Counted from the first letter of the stretch, positions 30,549 through 38,256 are shown. The stretch is 64,000 nt of DNA from Polycyclovorans sp002706265 (GCA_963973915.1 CAXBBM010000009.1:62001-126000), one strand, 5' to 3'. Made by a program: numbers and translations. Notes: generated by a model from the letters alone, not told the origin.

Positions 30549-31692
30549 GCTCGGCCTCCCCCTTGCCCAACTCTGCCTTGAGCACAAAGCTGCCCTCACC
30601 CACCACCGCTTCACCCGCCGTGAGGCCGTCCAGAATCTCGACAACGTCGCCGTCACGGCGGCCTGTCTTTACGACCCGTGATTCAAATCCGCCAGCGTCT
30701 TCGACAAATACGGACGTCCGACCCTCCAGCTCCTGCAGGGCGACTTCCGGCACGGCCAGCGCAAGCTGAGCCTCGCCGATGGCCACCTCGGCCTGTACGT
30801 AAAGACCTGGGGCCCAACGGCCGTCAGCGTTCTCCAGCTCGACCCGCGCAGTGAGGCTCTGTGTGGCACTGACTGAGAGCGGTGACACGAACACGATACG
30901 GCCCTCGCTGGTCGATCCCCGGTCGGCGGTCTGCACCCGAGCGTTCTGGCCCACTTTCACAAGAGATCGATCTCGCGGGAACAGCGACAACTCAACCCAC
31001 ACTGTGGACAGATCCACCACTGTAAACAGCGGCTGACCCTGAACCTGCTCACCGGGATTGGTGAATCGTTCAGTCACCACACCCCCCTGTGGACTGCTGA
31101 CGGTGTAGACCTGCAAGCTCTCGTTGCTTTCGACGGTGGCCAGTGACTGGCCGCGTTTGACGGTGTCTCCGATCTGCACATTGACGCTGCGAACCATGCC
31201 GGGAAAACGGGCCGTGACACTGGCCACGCGTTCGGGATTGGGCTTGACCACGCCATAGAGAGAAAGGGTTTCCCTCAACATCGCGGGCCCGGCGGGTGCA
31301 ATCACCAGGCCTGCGGCCGCGCGGGCCTCAGCGCTGAGGTTCAGCGCTTCGGCATGGCCTTCTTCCTCGGTGTGGCCGCTTTCGCCTTGTTCGTGGCGAT
31401 CCCCCTCGCTGTGATCCTCCCGCTCGTTGTGGGGATCACTCTCCGAATGGCCCTCCGCGTCATCGTGGGCATGGCCTTTTTCGTCAGTGTGGTTGGCTTC
31501 GCCTGCTGACTCGTGGCGATCTCCTTCGTGATGGCCTTCGCTTTCGTTGTGCGGCTCGGCCTCGGAATGACTCTTCGCGTCATCGTGAGCGTGCCCTTCC
31601 TCGTCGGTGTGGGCGGGTTCATTCGGCTTACCGCAGGCCGTCAGGGCAAGCCCGAGCGTCAGTAATAAGGCGGAGTAGGTGATGGTCTTCAT
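30538..31692 (-). CDS. czcB: CzcB-type periplasmic adaptor with His-rich repeats
   Basis: 384 residues. A lipoprotein signal has the lipobox LTAC at residues 17-20. Residues about 28-112 are an exceptionally His/Asp/Glu-rich metal-binding region built from two near-copies of a roughly 40-residue unit (HTDEEGHAHDDA... and HTDEKGHAHDDA...) plus a partial third (HTEEEGHAEA). The membrane-fusion domain follows: barrel-sandwich hybrid with VNVQIGDTVKRGQSL, and the beta-barrel and membrane-proximal parts with TVWVELSLFPRD. The adaptor joins CzcA to CzcC and probably hands metal to the pump. It is the second gene of the czc set, 14 bases after czcC. Confidence 0.92.
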   Translation of the reverse strand: MKTITYSALLLTLGLALTACGKPNEPAHTDEEGHAHDDAKSHSEAEPHNESEGHHEGDRHESAGEANHTDEKGHAHDDAEGHSESDPHNEREDHSEGDRHEQGESGHTEEEGHAEALNLSAEARAAAGLVIAPAGPAMLRETLSLYGVVKPNPERVASVTARFPGMVRSVNVQIGDTVKRGQSLATVESNESLQVYTVSSPQGGVVTERFTNPGEQVQGQPLFTVVDLSTVWVELSLFPRDRSLVKVGQNARVQTADRGSTSEGRIVFVSPLSVSATQSLTARVELENADGRWAPGLYVQAEVAIGEAQLALAVPEVALQELEGRTSVFVEDAGGFESRVVKTGRRDGDVVEILDGLTAGEAVVGEGSFVLKAELGKGEAEHGH

Positions 31693-31706
31693 GGTGGAGC
31701 GATCCT

Positions 31707-32963
31707 TTAGCGGCTGGCGGACAGGCCGCTGAGCCGTTCGATTTCAATCAGGGTCAGGTGGTAGGCGGTGGCTGCATCAATCAGGCTGTCGCGCACCGCC
31801 ACCAGCTCGCGCTGTGCGTCCACCAGTTCGAGGTAGCTGTAGCGTCCACGCTCGTAGGCGTATTCGGTCTTCTTGAGCGCGGCCTCAATCTGGGGCAGGG
31901 CACGCTCGCGCAGCGCGGACACCTGCTGCCGCAGGTCAAGCAGCTCGCGATGATTGCGGAACAGTTGGGCCCGCGCATTCACCAGCGCTGCAATGCGTTG
32001 CGCTTCGGCGCCGTCCCTGAGTGCCTCGGCTGCGGCGATGCGGCCCTGGTTGCGATCAGAAGTCAGCAGCGGGATGCCCACCGAAAAAACCAGCGCGGTG
32101 TCCCTGACCGCTTGCTGCCGGCGCAGGCCCGCACCGATCTCGATGCCCGGGCGGCGGCTGGCCAGCGCCAGCGTAATTTCCGATTCACGCAGACGGGCCT
32201 GGCTCAGGTAGCGCGTCAGATCAGGCGTGCGTTCCAGCGCAGTGAGCAGATCCGGATACGGCGCAATCTCGGGAAGCTGGTAAAGGTCGGCCGCAGCCTC
32301 GGTGAAATCAGGCATCGCCGCGCCCCAGGACGCCGCCAGATCGGAGCGCGCGGCGAGCAGTTCGTGCTCGGCATGTGCATCGGCGATGCGGGCGCGTTCG
32401 AGTGCCACAGCCGCCCGATCCAGCTCCGCCTCGGGCGATTTGGCTGCTTCCACGCGGCGCTTCACCGCTGCCGCAGTCTTGTCTGCAAGCTCCACAGCCA
32501 GATGTGCGAGACGATGTTCCTCTTGCTGGCTGACCAACGAGACGAATCGTCTGGCCGTTTCGGCCAGCAAGTCCAGGCGCGCTATGTGGCCCTCAACTTC
32601 AAGGCCTTCACGTTCCAGGCGGGCACTGGCGACGCGCTTGTCGCGCAGGCCGTCCAGTTCGATCAACTGGCTCAGCCCAATGGTGAGTTCGGCAGCATCG
32701 AAGCCGCTGGTGTCGCCGGTGCCGAGCACGTTCTCCAGATCGGCCGTCAGCCTGGGGTTCGGCTTCAGGCCCGCCTGTGTGACGAGGCCGTCTTGCGCCT
32801 TGAGTACGTATTGATAGGCCGCTAGGTCTGGATTGGATTGCAACGTGCGTGATAACGCTTCGCGCAAGGTCAGAGGGACCTCGGCTGCAAGCGCGGCACT
32901 GGCCGCGCCAAAAGCCAGCAGTGCCGCGAGCGCGAAGCGCCCGGTGGCGGTGAATCGAAACAT
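31707..32963 (-). CDS. czcC: CzcC-type outer-membrane efflux channel (TolC family)
   Basis: 418 residues with a signal peptide ending at ASAALA-AE. Two internal OEP repeats are visible, each with long helices (LREALSRTLQSNPDLAAY; ERALPQIEAALKKTEYAYERGRYSYLELVDAQRE). The C-terminal repeat has the typical Y-x-G-R-x-S/Y-x-L-E-L-x-D-A-Q motif. It forms the outer-membrane exit duct for the CzcA pump. Spacing to the upstream secreted-protein gene is 57 bases and to czcB 14 bases. Confidence 0.92.
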   Translation of the reverse strand: MFRFTATGRFALAALLAFGAASAALAAEVPLTLREALSRTLQSNPDLAAYQYVLKAQDGLVTQAGLKPNPRLTADLENVLGTGDTSGFDAAELTIGLSQLIELDGLRDKRVASARLEREGLEVEGHIARLDLLAETARRFVSLVSQQEEHRLAHLAVELADKTAAAVKRRVEAAKSPEAELDRAAVALERARIADAHAEHELLAARSDLAASWGAAMPDFTEAAADLYQLPEIAPYPDLLTALERTPDLTRYLSQARLRESEITLALASRRPGIEIGAGLRRQQAVRDTALVFSVGIPLLTSDRNQGRIAAAEALRDGAEAQRIAALVNARAQLFRNHRELLDLRQQVSALRERALPQIEAALKKTEYAYERGRYSYLELVDAQRELVAVRDSLIDAATAYHLTLIEIERLSGLSASR

Positions 32964-33020
32964 GAGGGGAACTCCCGTGCAGCGTGAACGGATGCCCTGG
33001 GATCAGGGCAAGGGGTGGGT

Positions 33021-33419
33021 TCAGGCGAGGGAGATCGAGGGCGGACCGCGCAGCGGCGGTGCGAAGTGAGGCGGTCGGGTTTCGTGCGCGTCGGGCGGTC
33101 CGCGCGCGGTGAGCACCGTCAGTCCGCCCGAGGCCGCGACAGGATCGGCGATGTCGGCTGAGTGCAGCACAGGTTCGTCGGCGCTCAGGTCGAGCTGGAA
33201 CTGGGCCGGCGACAGCGCCGCCGAAAGTTCCAATTCCAGGTTGTCGGGATGATCATCAACGTGGAACTCGCCGAACAGGAGCCCCGCGTCAGCGTAGTGC
33301 GGCGCCTCGTGCTCGTGGCCCGCGCTTTCCAGGCCAGCACAGGCGTGCGCGTGCAGACCGAGCATCCGCGTCAGCGCGAGGCCGAGGCACAGCAACCAGA
33401 TGGCGGGCATGCGGGTCAT
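33021..33419 (-). CDS. small secreted His-containing protein of the metal operon
   Basis: 132 residues from the ATG that overlaps the previous stop (TGATG). It has a signal peptide (LLCLGLALTRMLGLHAHA) and a mature part with scattered His/Asp (GHEHEAPHYADAGLL, FHVDDHPDN). No family is firmly recognised, but short exported His-rich proteins often precede czc genes (CzcI-like) and are thought to bind metal in the periplasm. A longer upstream frame is discarded because it lies in the preceding gene. Confidence 0.65.
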   Translation of the reverse strand: MTRMPAIWLLCLGLALTRMLGLHAHACAGLESAGHEHEAPHYADAGLLFGEFHVDDHPDNLELELSAALSPAQFQLDLSADEPVLHSADIADPVAASGGLTVLTARGPPDAHETRPPHFAPPLRGPPSISLA

Positions 33420-33715
33420 CACTGAGAGGCTATCACGGAAGGGACAGCATTCAGGGCGCGCGGATCGCCGGGCGACGACGACCAGCTCGGCGACAGCGTC
33501 CGAACCCACACGCTGTCGACGATTTGCACGGCGATCAGCGTCAGGTGCGTGCCCATCAGCAGGCCGACGGGGATCGCGACCGTGGGCGGTACGCACAGCA
33601 CCGCCGCCGACACCACTTCCGCAGAGCTGATGTGTCGCTTGATCAGACGGTGATGCAGCAGATGCAGGGCCTGCACGATCAGCAAGGCCGTATAGGTCAA
33701 TTCAGGCGTGAGCAC
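33419..33715 (-). CDS. small membrane protein of unknown function
   Basis: 98 residues from a GTG that overlaps the stop of the CDF gene (the cation transporter ends RRAHA). Two or three hydrophobic helices are visible, with a His-rich loop (LHLLHHRLIKRHIS). I do not recognise the family. The tight overlaps on both sides place it in the metal-resistance operon. Confidence 0.55.
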   Translation of the reverse strand: MLTPELTYTALLIVQALHLLHHRLIKRHISSAEVVSAAVLCVPPTVAIPVGLLMGTHLTLIAVQIVDSVWVRTLSPSWSSSPGDPRALNAVPSVIASQ

Positions 33716-34343
33716 GGCGCACCTCCCGGGTCGATGCAAGTTCAACGCGTGCCTGCGCAATGACCTGCCGCGCGGCACAGAGGCCCAGTAGGCCCATCCC
33801 GACCGCTACGGTGAGATCCGGCCAGGCAGTACCAGTTCCAACGACGCCCACCGCCGCCATCATCACCGCGACATTACCGATGGCGTCGTTGCGTGAGCAC
33901 AGCCACACGGAGCGCATGTTGGCATCCCCCTCGCGGTAGGCGTATAGCAGCCAGGCCACGCTCAGGTTCGCGACTAGGGCCAGGCCACCGACGAGGCCCA
34001 TCGTCAGCGGCTCTGGCACCACCCCGTGCAGCGCGTTCCAGCTCGCATGACCCAGGACATAGACGCCATAGCCGCCCATGAACAGCCCCTTGAGCAGTGC
34101 CGTGCGGGCGCGAGCGGCCAGCCCCATCGACAGCACGAACAGCGACACCGCATAGTTCGCGGCATCGCCAAAGAAGTCCACGGCGTCGGCCAGCAGTGAG
34201 ACCGAGCCCGCTCCCCAGCCAGCCGCCAGCTCCACCCCGAACATCGCCAGGTTCACGCATAACGCGATCCACAGCACTCGGCGATAGCGCGGCGGAACCA
34301 GCACGTTCGAGGCACAATTGGAAGCACAGAAATCAATAGCCAT
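33702..34343 (-). CDS. cation diffusion facilitator, first gene under the MerR-type promoter
   Basis: 213 residues. It has six TM helices and the CDF motif SLLADAVDFFGDAANYA, with Asp at both metal-binding positions, and RNDAIGNVAVM in TM5. The N-terminus carries two Cys (CASNCASN), which could take part in soft-metal binding. It is transcribed away from the regulator gene, from the MerR-type promoter at 34.4 kb. It presumably exports Cd/Zn/Pb. It is distinct from the second CDF at 29.9 kb. Confidence 0.85.
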   Translation of the reverse strand: MAIDFCASNCASNVLVPPRYRRVLWIALCVNLAMFGVELAAGWGAGSVSLLADAVDFFGDAANYAVSLFVLSMGLAARARTALLKGLFMGGYGVYVLGHASWNALHGVVPEPLTMGLVGGLALVANLSVAWLLYAYREGDANMRSVWLCSRNDAIGNVAVMMAAVGVVGTGTAWPDLTVAVGMGLLGLCAARQVIAQARVELASTREVRRAHA

Positions 34344-34372
34344 CGGAATCCCGACGTGGACGATGGACCGTA

Positions 34373-34402
34373 TTGGACAGCCTGTAGTAACTTCAGGGTC
34401 AA
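34373..34402 (-). promoter_or_regulatory. MerR-family (PbrR/CadR) promoter-operator
   Basis: Reading the minus strand, a -35 TTGACC (34402-34397) is followed by a 19-base spacer holding the dyad CCTGAAGTTACTACAGG (34397-34381), the over-long spacer typical of promoters activated by MerR-type regulators. The wording closely follows known cadA promoters. On the plus strand a TTGGAC (34373-34378) overlaps it and probably drives the regulator gene, giving autoregulation. The metal genes lie to the left. Confidence 0.75.
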
Positions 34403-34417
34403 GCCCCGGAGCAGCAC

Positions 34418-34879
34418 ATGCCCAAGACCTACCGCATCGGTGAGCTGGCGAGTCATCTGTCGGTCGCCATCGAGACCATCCGCTATTACGAGAAGGAGGG
34501 GCTGCTACCGCAGCCTGCCCGCAGCGAGGGCAACTACCGTCTTTACTCGGACGCCGAGCGCCAGCGACTGGGATTCATCCTGCACTGCCGGGCGCTGGAC
34601 ATGACCCACGAGGAAATCCGCAACCTGCTGCGACTGCGTGACGCGCCGGAGCGGGGCTGCGCCGAGGTCAACACCGTGCTCGACGAACACATCGGCCACG
34701 TCGCCGAACGCATCCGCGTGTTGCGCAGCCTGCAGGGCCAGCTCAAGGACCTGCGCGCACGCTGCGACGCGCCGGGCACGTCGAAGGAATGCGGCATCTT
34801 GCAAGGCCTGGCCACGCCCACGAAATCCCGAACGGCATCTCGCCGTGCCGGCGTGCATGGACCGAACAGGGGCCATTAA
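34418..34879 (+). CDS. MerR-family heavy-metal regulator (PbrR/CadR type)
   Basis: 153 residues. The winged HTH is RIGELASHLSVAIETIRYYEKEGLL, followed by the dimer coiled coil. Metal-site cysteines are at C81, C116 and C125. The spacing of 35 and 9 is that of PbrR (Pb(II)), while CadR has 35 and 7, so lead or cadmium is the likely signal. An additional Cys57 is present. Start choice: the ATG has a GGAG-like site (ccggagcagcac). It is divergent from the CDF gene across the operator, and its stop overlaps the next start (TAATG). Confidence 0.85.
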   Translation: MPKTYRIGELASHLSVAIETIRYYEKEGLLPQPARSEGNYRLYSDAERQRLGFILHCRALDMTHEEIRNLLRLRDAPERGCAEVNTVLDEHIGHVAERIRVLRSLQGQLKDLRARCDAPGTSKECGILQGLATPTKSRTASRRAGVHGPNRGH

Positions 34880-35208
34880 TGAGCTGGACGACCACGCTGG
34901 GACTGTTTGTTCTGACTGCCGTCGCGGAAATCGTCGGCTGCTATCTGGTGCTGCTGTGGGCCAAGCGCGGTGCCAGTCTTTGGGTGCTTGCAGGCGCCGC
35001 GCTCAGCCTCATGGCCTTCGCGTGGTTGTTGACGCGACACCCCGCGGAATCGGGTCGCGTGTATGCGGCTTACGGCGGTGTGTATACCTGCACCGCGCTG
35101 GCGTGGCTGTGGATCGTGGATCGCGTAACGCCGACCGTTTTCGATGTGGCCGGCGTCGGCACCATCGCGCTGGGCTGCAGCATCCTTGTAGCGGCATCTT
35201 TTCGTTGA
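34879..35208 (+). CDS. YnfA family small membrane protein
   Basis: 109 residues with four TM helices. The conserved family features are AEIVGCYLVLLW, the signature AYGGVYTCTALAWLW and the C-terminal GCSILVAASFR. YnfA proteins look like small multidrug-resistance transporters, and their true substrates are uncertain. The ATG overlaps the regulator stop (TAATG), so they are cotranscribed. Confidence 0.88.
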   Translation: MSWTTTLGLFVLTAVAEIVGCYLVLLWAKRGASLWVLAGAALSLMAFAWLLTRHPAESGRVYAAYGGVYTCTALAWLWIVDRVTPTVFDVAGVGTIALGCSILVAASFR

Positions 35209-35250
35209 GACCGGGGAACCGCTCGCCCAATCGACGCCGCGCACCAAACT

Positions 35251-35293
35251 ATTGTTGGCAAAGGGAATGGGCCTGATGTCTCTTGCCAACAAT
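35251..35293. repeat. 11-bp perfect inverted repeat
   Basis: ATTGTTGGCAA (35251-35261) and TTGCCAACAAT (35283-35293) face each other across 21 bases in a gap without genes, just after the metal locus. It could be an operator, a phage or plasmid repeat, or part of an island end. It has no T run, so a terminator is unlikely. Confidence 0.6.
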
Positions 35294-35448
35294 CGGTCGT
35301 ATCGCTTCGTCGACATTCGGTCGGCCCAGACCGGATGTTCGCGAGTGGCAGCAAATGGCACAAAGACGCCAGTCAGCGAGTCTCCATCCAGTTAAAAAAG
35401 AATCGCCTCGCCTTCTGCCAATTCGGGGATCACGTTGCTCTATGGGGG

Positions 35449-35658
35449 CTACAAGCCGACCACTTCCGTCACCACCCGCCCGTTCTCTACTGCGGCAATC
35501 TGTCTCCCGTTCTTATGCTGATAGCGGGCAAAAAGCAGCAGGTTCAGCGCCTTGGTAAGCACCTCGCCTTTGCTACTGCCTGTCTCTTCGGCGAGGCTAT
35601 CAAGCGCGTTGTGAATCGATTGACTCATCTTCAGTTGGAACCTAATGTCCTTGCTCAT
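35449..35658 (-). CDS. ribbon-helix-helix protein, antitoxin-like
   Basis: 69 residues from MSKDIRFQLKMSQS, with a gaggtgg ribosome site; a longer frame would start at 35691 without one. The RHH pattern is a beta strand (DIRFQLKMSQ), then helix LDSLAEETG and helix SSKGEVLTKALNLLLFARY. Such proteins are repressors or antitoxins. No toxin gene adjoins it, so it may be an orphan left by an island. Confidence 0.65.
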   Translation of the reverse strand: MSKDIRFQLKMSQSIHNALDSLAEETGSSKGEVLTKALNLLLFARYQHKNGRQIAAVENGRVVTEVVGL

Positions 35659-35727
35659 CGCCACCTCACGTGAACTTGCGTGACCGATCATATCTGAGCT
35701 CAGGTGACGCGACAGATCGGTATTTCA

Positions 35728-36087
35728 TCAGAAGGCGTGGGCAGGCCAAAAGGAAAAGTGAGTGTCATCGCCGTGCAGATCACTGCTCGACTTTTCATGT
35801 ATCGCCGCCCTAGCCGCACCGGACCCGCGCGACTCGCGTACGGCGCCGAGGAGGACGATTTCTTGATGAAGCGCCTCGGCTTCCTTTTGGGTGCCCGCCA
35901 TTGCTTGTGACTTAGTCATCTTTGCGACCTGATCGTGGAAGCTCTTGGACGCTAGCTTGTCATTCCTAATCCAGTTGGTGCGGGCAATGGCGTGCATCAG
36001 TCTGTGGCCACACAGATGCTCGTCGACGTGGTTCGTGCGGCAGAGCCGTGAGTCGATGACGGTGAGCGTCGTATGCCGCACGTTCAC
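35728..36087 (-). CDS. doubtful 119-aa reading frame, possible island relic
   Basis: The frame has no recognised domain (it contains RHTTLTVIDSRLCRTNH and HLCGHRLMHAIARTNW). The frame is open further upstream to the broken ginA, so it may be the degraded inside of a lost island gene. It has no good ribosome site. I list it because the region holds no other gene, but the coding status is low. Confidence 0.25.
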   Translation of the reverse strand: MNVRHTTLTVIDSRLCRTNHVDEHLCGHRLMHAIARTNWIRNDKLASKSFHDQVAKMTKSQAMAGTQKEAEALHQEIVLLGAVRESRGSGAARAAIHEKSSSDLHGDDTHFSFWPAHAF

Positions 36088-36178
36088 CAGTTCCGACGGG
36101 CCATCAGCCTTCTCGAAGCCCTTCTCGATTGTTGGGGCACGTTGACAACTGGCCAGGGCAATTTGCGGTGCGCAGCAC

Positions 36179-36310
36179 CAGCCTTGCCCACTGCCTCTTC
36201 ACTAAAAGTCTCCAGCGGCAACGAAGTGCGGAGCGCCACTGGGCGGGGAGCAGCAGCCGGAACTGCTCCCCGCCAGCAAATGCAGCCACACCAACCCAGT
36301 GTGCTTCCAC
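36179..36310 (-). pseudogene. truncated, frameshifted second copy of ginA
   Basis: The start MEAHWVGVAAFAGGEQF mirrors the intact MEAHRVRVAVFAGGERF at 21273. A one-base insertion breaks the frame after about 22 codons. About 190 bases are then missing (equivalent to 20991-21180 of the intact gene), after which PLETFSEEAVGKAG matches residues 95-108 (PLDTFSAAEVSKAD) in another frame. Homology ends at 36179. This is a dead remnant of a second gin operon, next to the ssb gene. Confidence 0.85.
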
Positions 36311-36441
36311 TTATAGACACCCGTCACCAGGTACTGCCTAGCACAGACACTACACCAAGAACGACTTTTGAGTCCATAACAAAAAAGCCCCGTAGAAATA
36401 GATATCTACGGGGCTTTGGTTACAGCTTATGCCTAGGTGAA
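36311..36441. other. second GInt end (att core) directly after ssb
   Basis: The sequence matches 21274-21401: gtgtgcttccacttatagac, then the hairpin region, then ggttac...cctaggt. The CCTAGG core (36432-36437) lies 7 bases beyond the ssb stop codon. Arms GTTAC (36419-36423) and GTGAA (36437-36441) flank a 13-base interval. The chromosomal target is therefore the 3' end of ssb, or the bases immediately after it. Confidence 0.75.
36381..36417 (-). terminator. rho-independent terminator behind ssb, inside the GInt end
   Basis: A 12-base stem (aaagccccgtag / ctacggggcttt) with a 10-base loop is followed on the minus strand by TTTTTT. It lies 27 bases after the ssb stop codon, on the island side of the CCTAGG core, so the island end supplies the terminator that ssb transcripts use. 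The intact island has a decayed version at the same place. Confidence 0.85.
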
Positions 36442-36443
36442 TT

Positions 36444-36932
36444 CTAGAACGGAATATCGTCGTCTTCAAACGCCCCTTCCGAGGGCGGCGGCGCGCCGCG
36501 CGCCGGGGCATTGGACCGCGGCGCGGGAGCGGCGCTGCGGGCGGGCGCGCCGTAGCCGCCATCATCATCCATCGATGCCGTGCCACCGCCCCCCGGCTTG
36601 CCGTCGAGCATCTGCATGTCGCCCACCCGAATTTCGGTGGTGTAGCGGTCGCGGCCTTCCTTGTCCTGCCATTTGCGGGTGCGCAGGCTGCCCTCGACAT
36701 ACACCTTAGAGCCTTTGCGCAGGTATTTGCCGGCAATTTCACCCAGCTTTCCGGGAAAAGTCAGGTTGTGCCACTCGGTGGCTTCGCGTGCCTCGCCGGT
36801 CTGTTTGTCTTTCCAGTTCTCGGTGGTGGCGAGCGTGGTATTGGCCACCGCATCGCCGCTGGGGAAATAGCGCACTTCCGGATCCTTGCCCAGATTGCCG
36901 ATCAAAATCACTTTGTTTACGCCACGTGCCAT
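36444..36932 (-). CDS. ssb: single-stranded DNA-binding protein
   Basis: 162 residues. The OB fold starts with MARGVNKVILIGNLGKDPEVRY, then the TEWHNLTFPGKLGEIAGKYLRKG core and the Gly/Pro/Ala-rich linker. The C-terminal acidic tip DDDIPF, which binds partner proteins such as RecO and PriA, is intact and ends exactly at the island junction. It is a chromosomal gene, with MFS and uvrA next to it in a conserved arrangement. Confidence 0.97.
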   Translation of the reverse strand: MARGVNKVILIGNLGKDPEVRYFPSGDAVANTTLATTENWKDKQTGEAREATEWHNLTFPGKLGEIAGKYLRKGSKVYVEGSLRTRKWQDKEGRDRYTTEIRVGDMQMLDGKPGGGGTASMDDDGGYGAPARSAAPAPRSNAPARGAPPPSEGAFEDDDIPF

Positions 36933-36969
36933 GAAAAGACCTCTTGATCAGTATTCGAATAATGCAGCG

Positions 36970-38169
36970 TCAACGGGTGCGCGACGCAACCTCGGGCGCG
37001 CGCATGCCCCACGCCAAGCCCAGCCAGAGTAGCGGCAGCGCTGCGGCCCCGGCAAACACCGCCACGGTGCCGCCCCATCCCAGCGCGATGCCGCCGATGA
37101 CGCCGCCGACGAATCCGCCCAGAAACTGGCTGCTGGCGTACACCCCCAGCGCAGCGCCCTTGAACGCTGCGGGCGCCTGGCGGGAAATCAGGGATGGCAA
37201 TGCGCCTTCAAGGAAATTGAACGCGACAAAGAACAGCAGCAGGCCCAGCACGATGGCCGAAAAGCGCGTCTGGCCCAGCGCCAGCAGCCCCAGCGTGGCC
37301 ACCAGCAAAGCGACGGCCGCGACGAACACGCGACGCATGCGGCCCTCATGCTCGGCCCAGCGGATCAGTGGAAACACCGGGATGATCGACAGCATCAACA
37401 CTGGCAGATAGACCTGCCAGTGCTGGTCCTGCGGCAGCCCCACCCGGTCGACCAGCACCAGCGGCAAGCCGATGAACAGCATCGCCATGGTGCCGTGCAA
37501 TAAAAAAATGCCGCCGTTGAAGCGCATCAACTCGGCATCGCGCCAAACCTTGGCCAGCCCGCCCTTGGTGGGCGCGCCCAGCGGCACCACCGGCACCGCC
37601 CTCATCACCAGCGGCACGGCCAACATGGCGGCCACACCGGTCATGACAAAGATGCCGTTGACGCCGATCAGCCCCGCCACCACCGGCCCCAGGGCCAGCG
37701 CCAGAATGAACGCCACGCCCATTCCGGCCCCCAGTATCGCCATCGCCGTGGTGCGCACCTCGACGCGCGTGGCATCGGCCAGCCACGCCGACACCGCAGC
37801 CGACACCGCGCCCAGCCCCTGCACCAGACGCCCCAGCAACAGGCCCTCCACGCTGTGGGCGCTGCCGGCGATGAAGCTGCCCGCCGCGAACACCAGCAGG
37901 CCCATGACTACGACCGGCCGGCGGCCGATCCGGTCCGACAGCCATCCCAGGGGCATCTGCAGTGCGGCCTGTGCCAACCCATAGATGCCGATCGCCAGAC
38001 CGATCTGCATCGCGGTGGCCGGCACCTCGAAGGTGCGCGTGTGCAGCGCCAGCACCGGCAAGACCATGAACATGCCGACCATTCGCAGGGCGTAGACCAG
38101 CGCCAGCACGGCGACGGTGCGGCGCTCCAGCGGCGTCATGCGGGGGGTTGAAGGGGCGCGGACGTCCAA
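36970..38169 (-). CDS. MFS drug/metabolite efflux transporter
   Basis: 399 residues with 12 hydrophobic segments. The MFS signature GWLSDRIGRRPVV is in loop 2-3, and LADATRVEVRTTAM follows TM5. It is the transporter commonly found between ssb and uvrA in gammaproteobacteria; the substrate is unknown. A later Met (near 38139) is an alternative start. Confidence 0.85.
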   Translation of the reverse strand: MDVRAPSTPRMTPLERRTVAVLALVYALRMVGMFMVLPVLALHTRTFEVPATAMQIGLAIGIYGLAQAALQMPLGWLSDRIGRRPVVVMGLLVFAAGSFIAGSAHSVEGLLLGRLVQGLGAVSAAVSAWLADATRVEVRTTAMAILGAGMGVAFILALALGPVVAGLIGVNGIFVMTGVAAMLAVPLVMRAVPVVPLGAPTKGGLAKVWRDAELMRFNGGIFLLHGTMAMLFIGLPLVLVDRVGLPQDQHWQVYLPVLMLSIIPVFPLIRWAEHEGRMRRVFVAAVALLVATLGLLALGQTRFSAIVLGLLLFFVAFNFLEGALPSLISRQAPAAFKGAALGVYASSQFLGGFVGGVIGGIALGWGGTVAVFAGAAALPLLWLGLAWGMRAPEVASRTR

Positions 38170-38256
38170 GAAACAGGCGGGCTCGAAAATGAGAAGGGCG
38201 GCGGCGCGAGGCGCGCACGTATAGTACCGGGTTTACCTTCTGGACCCCTACCCTTG

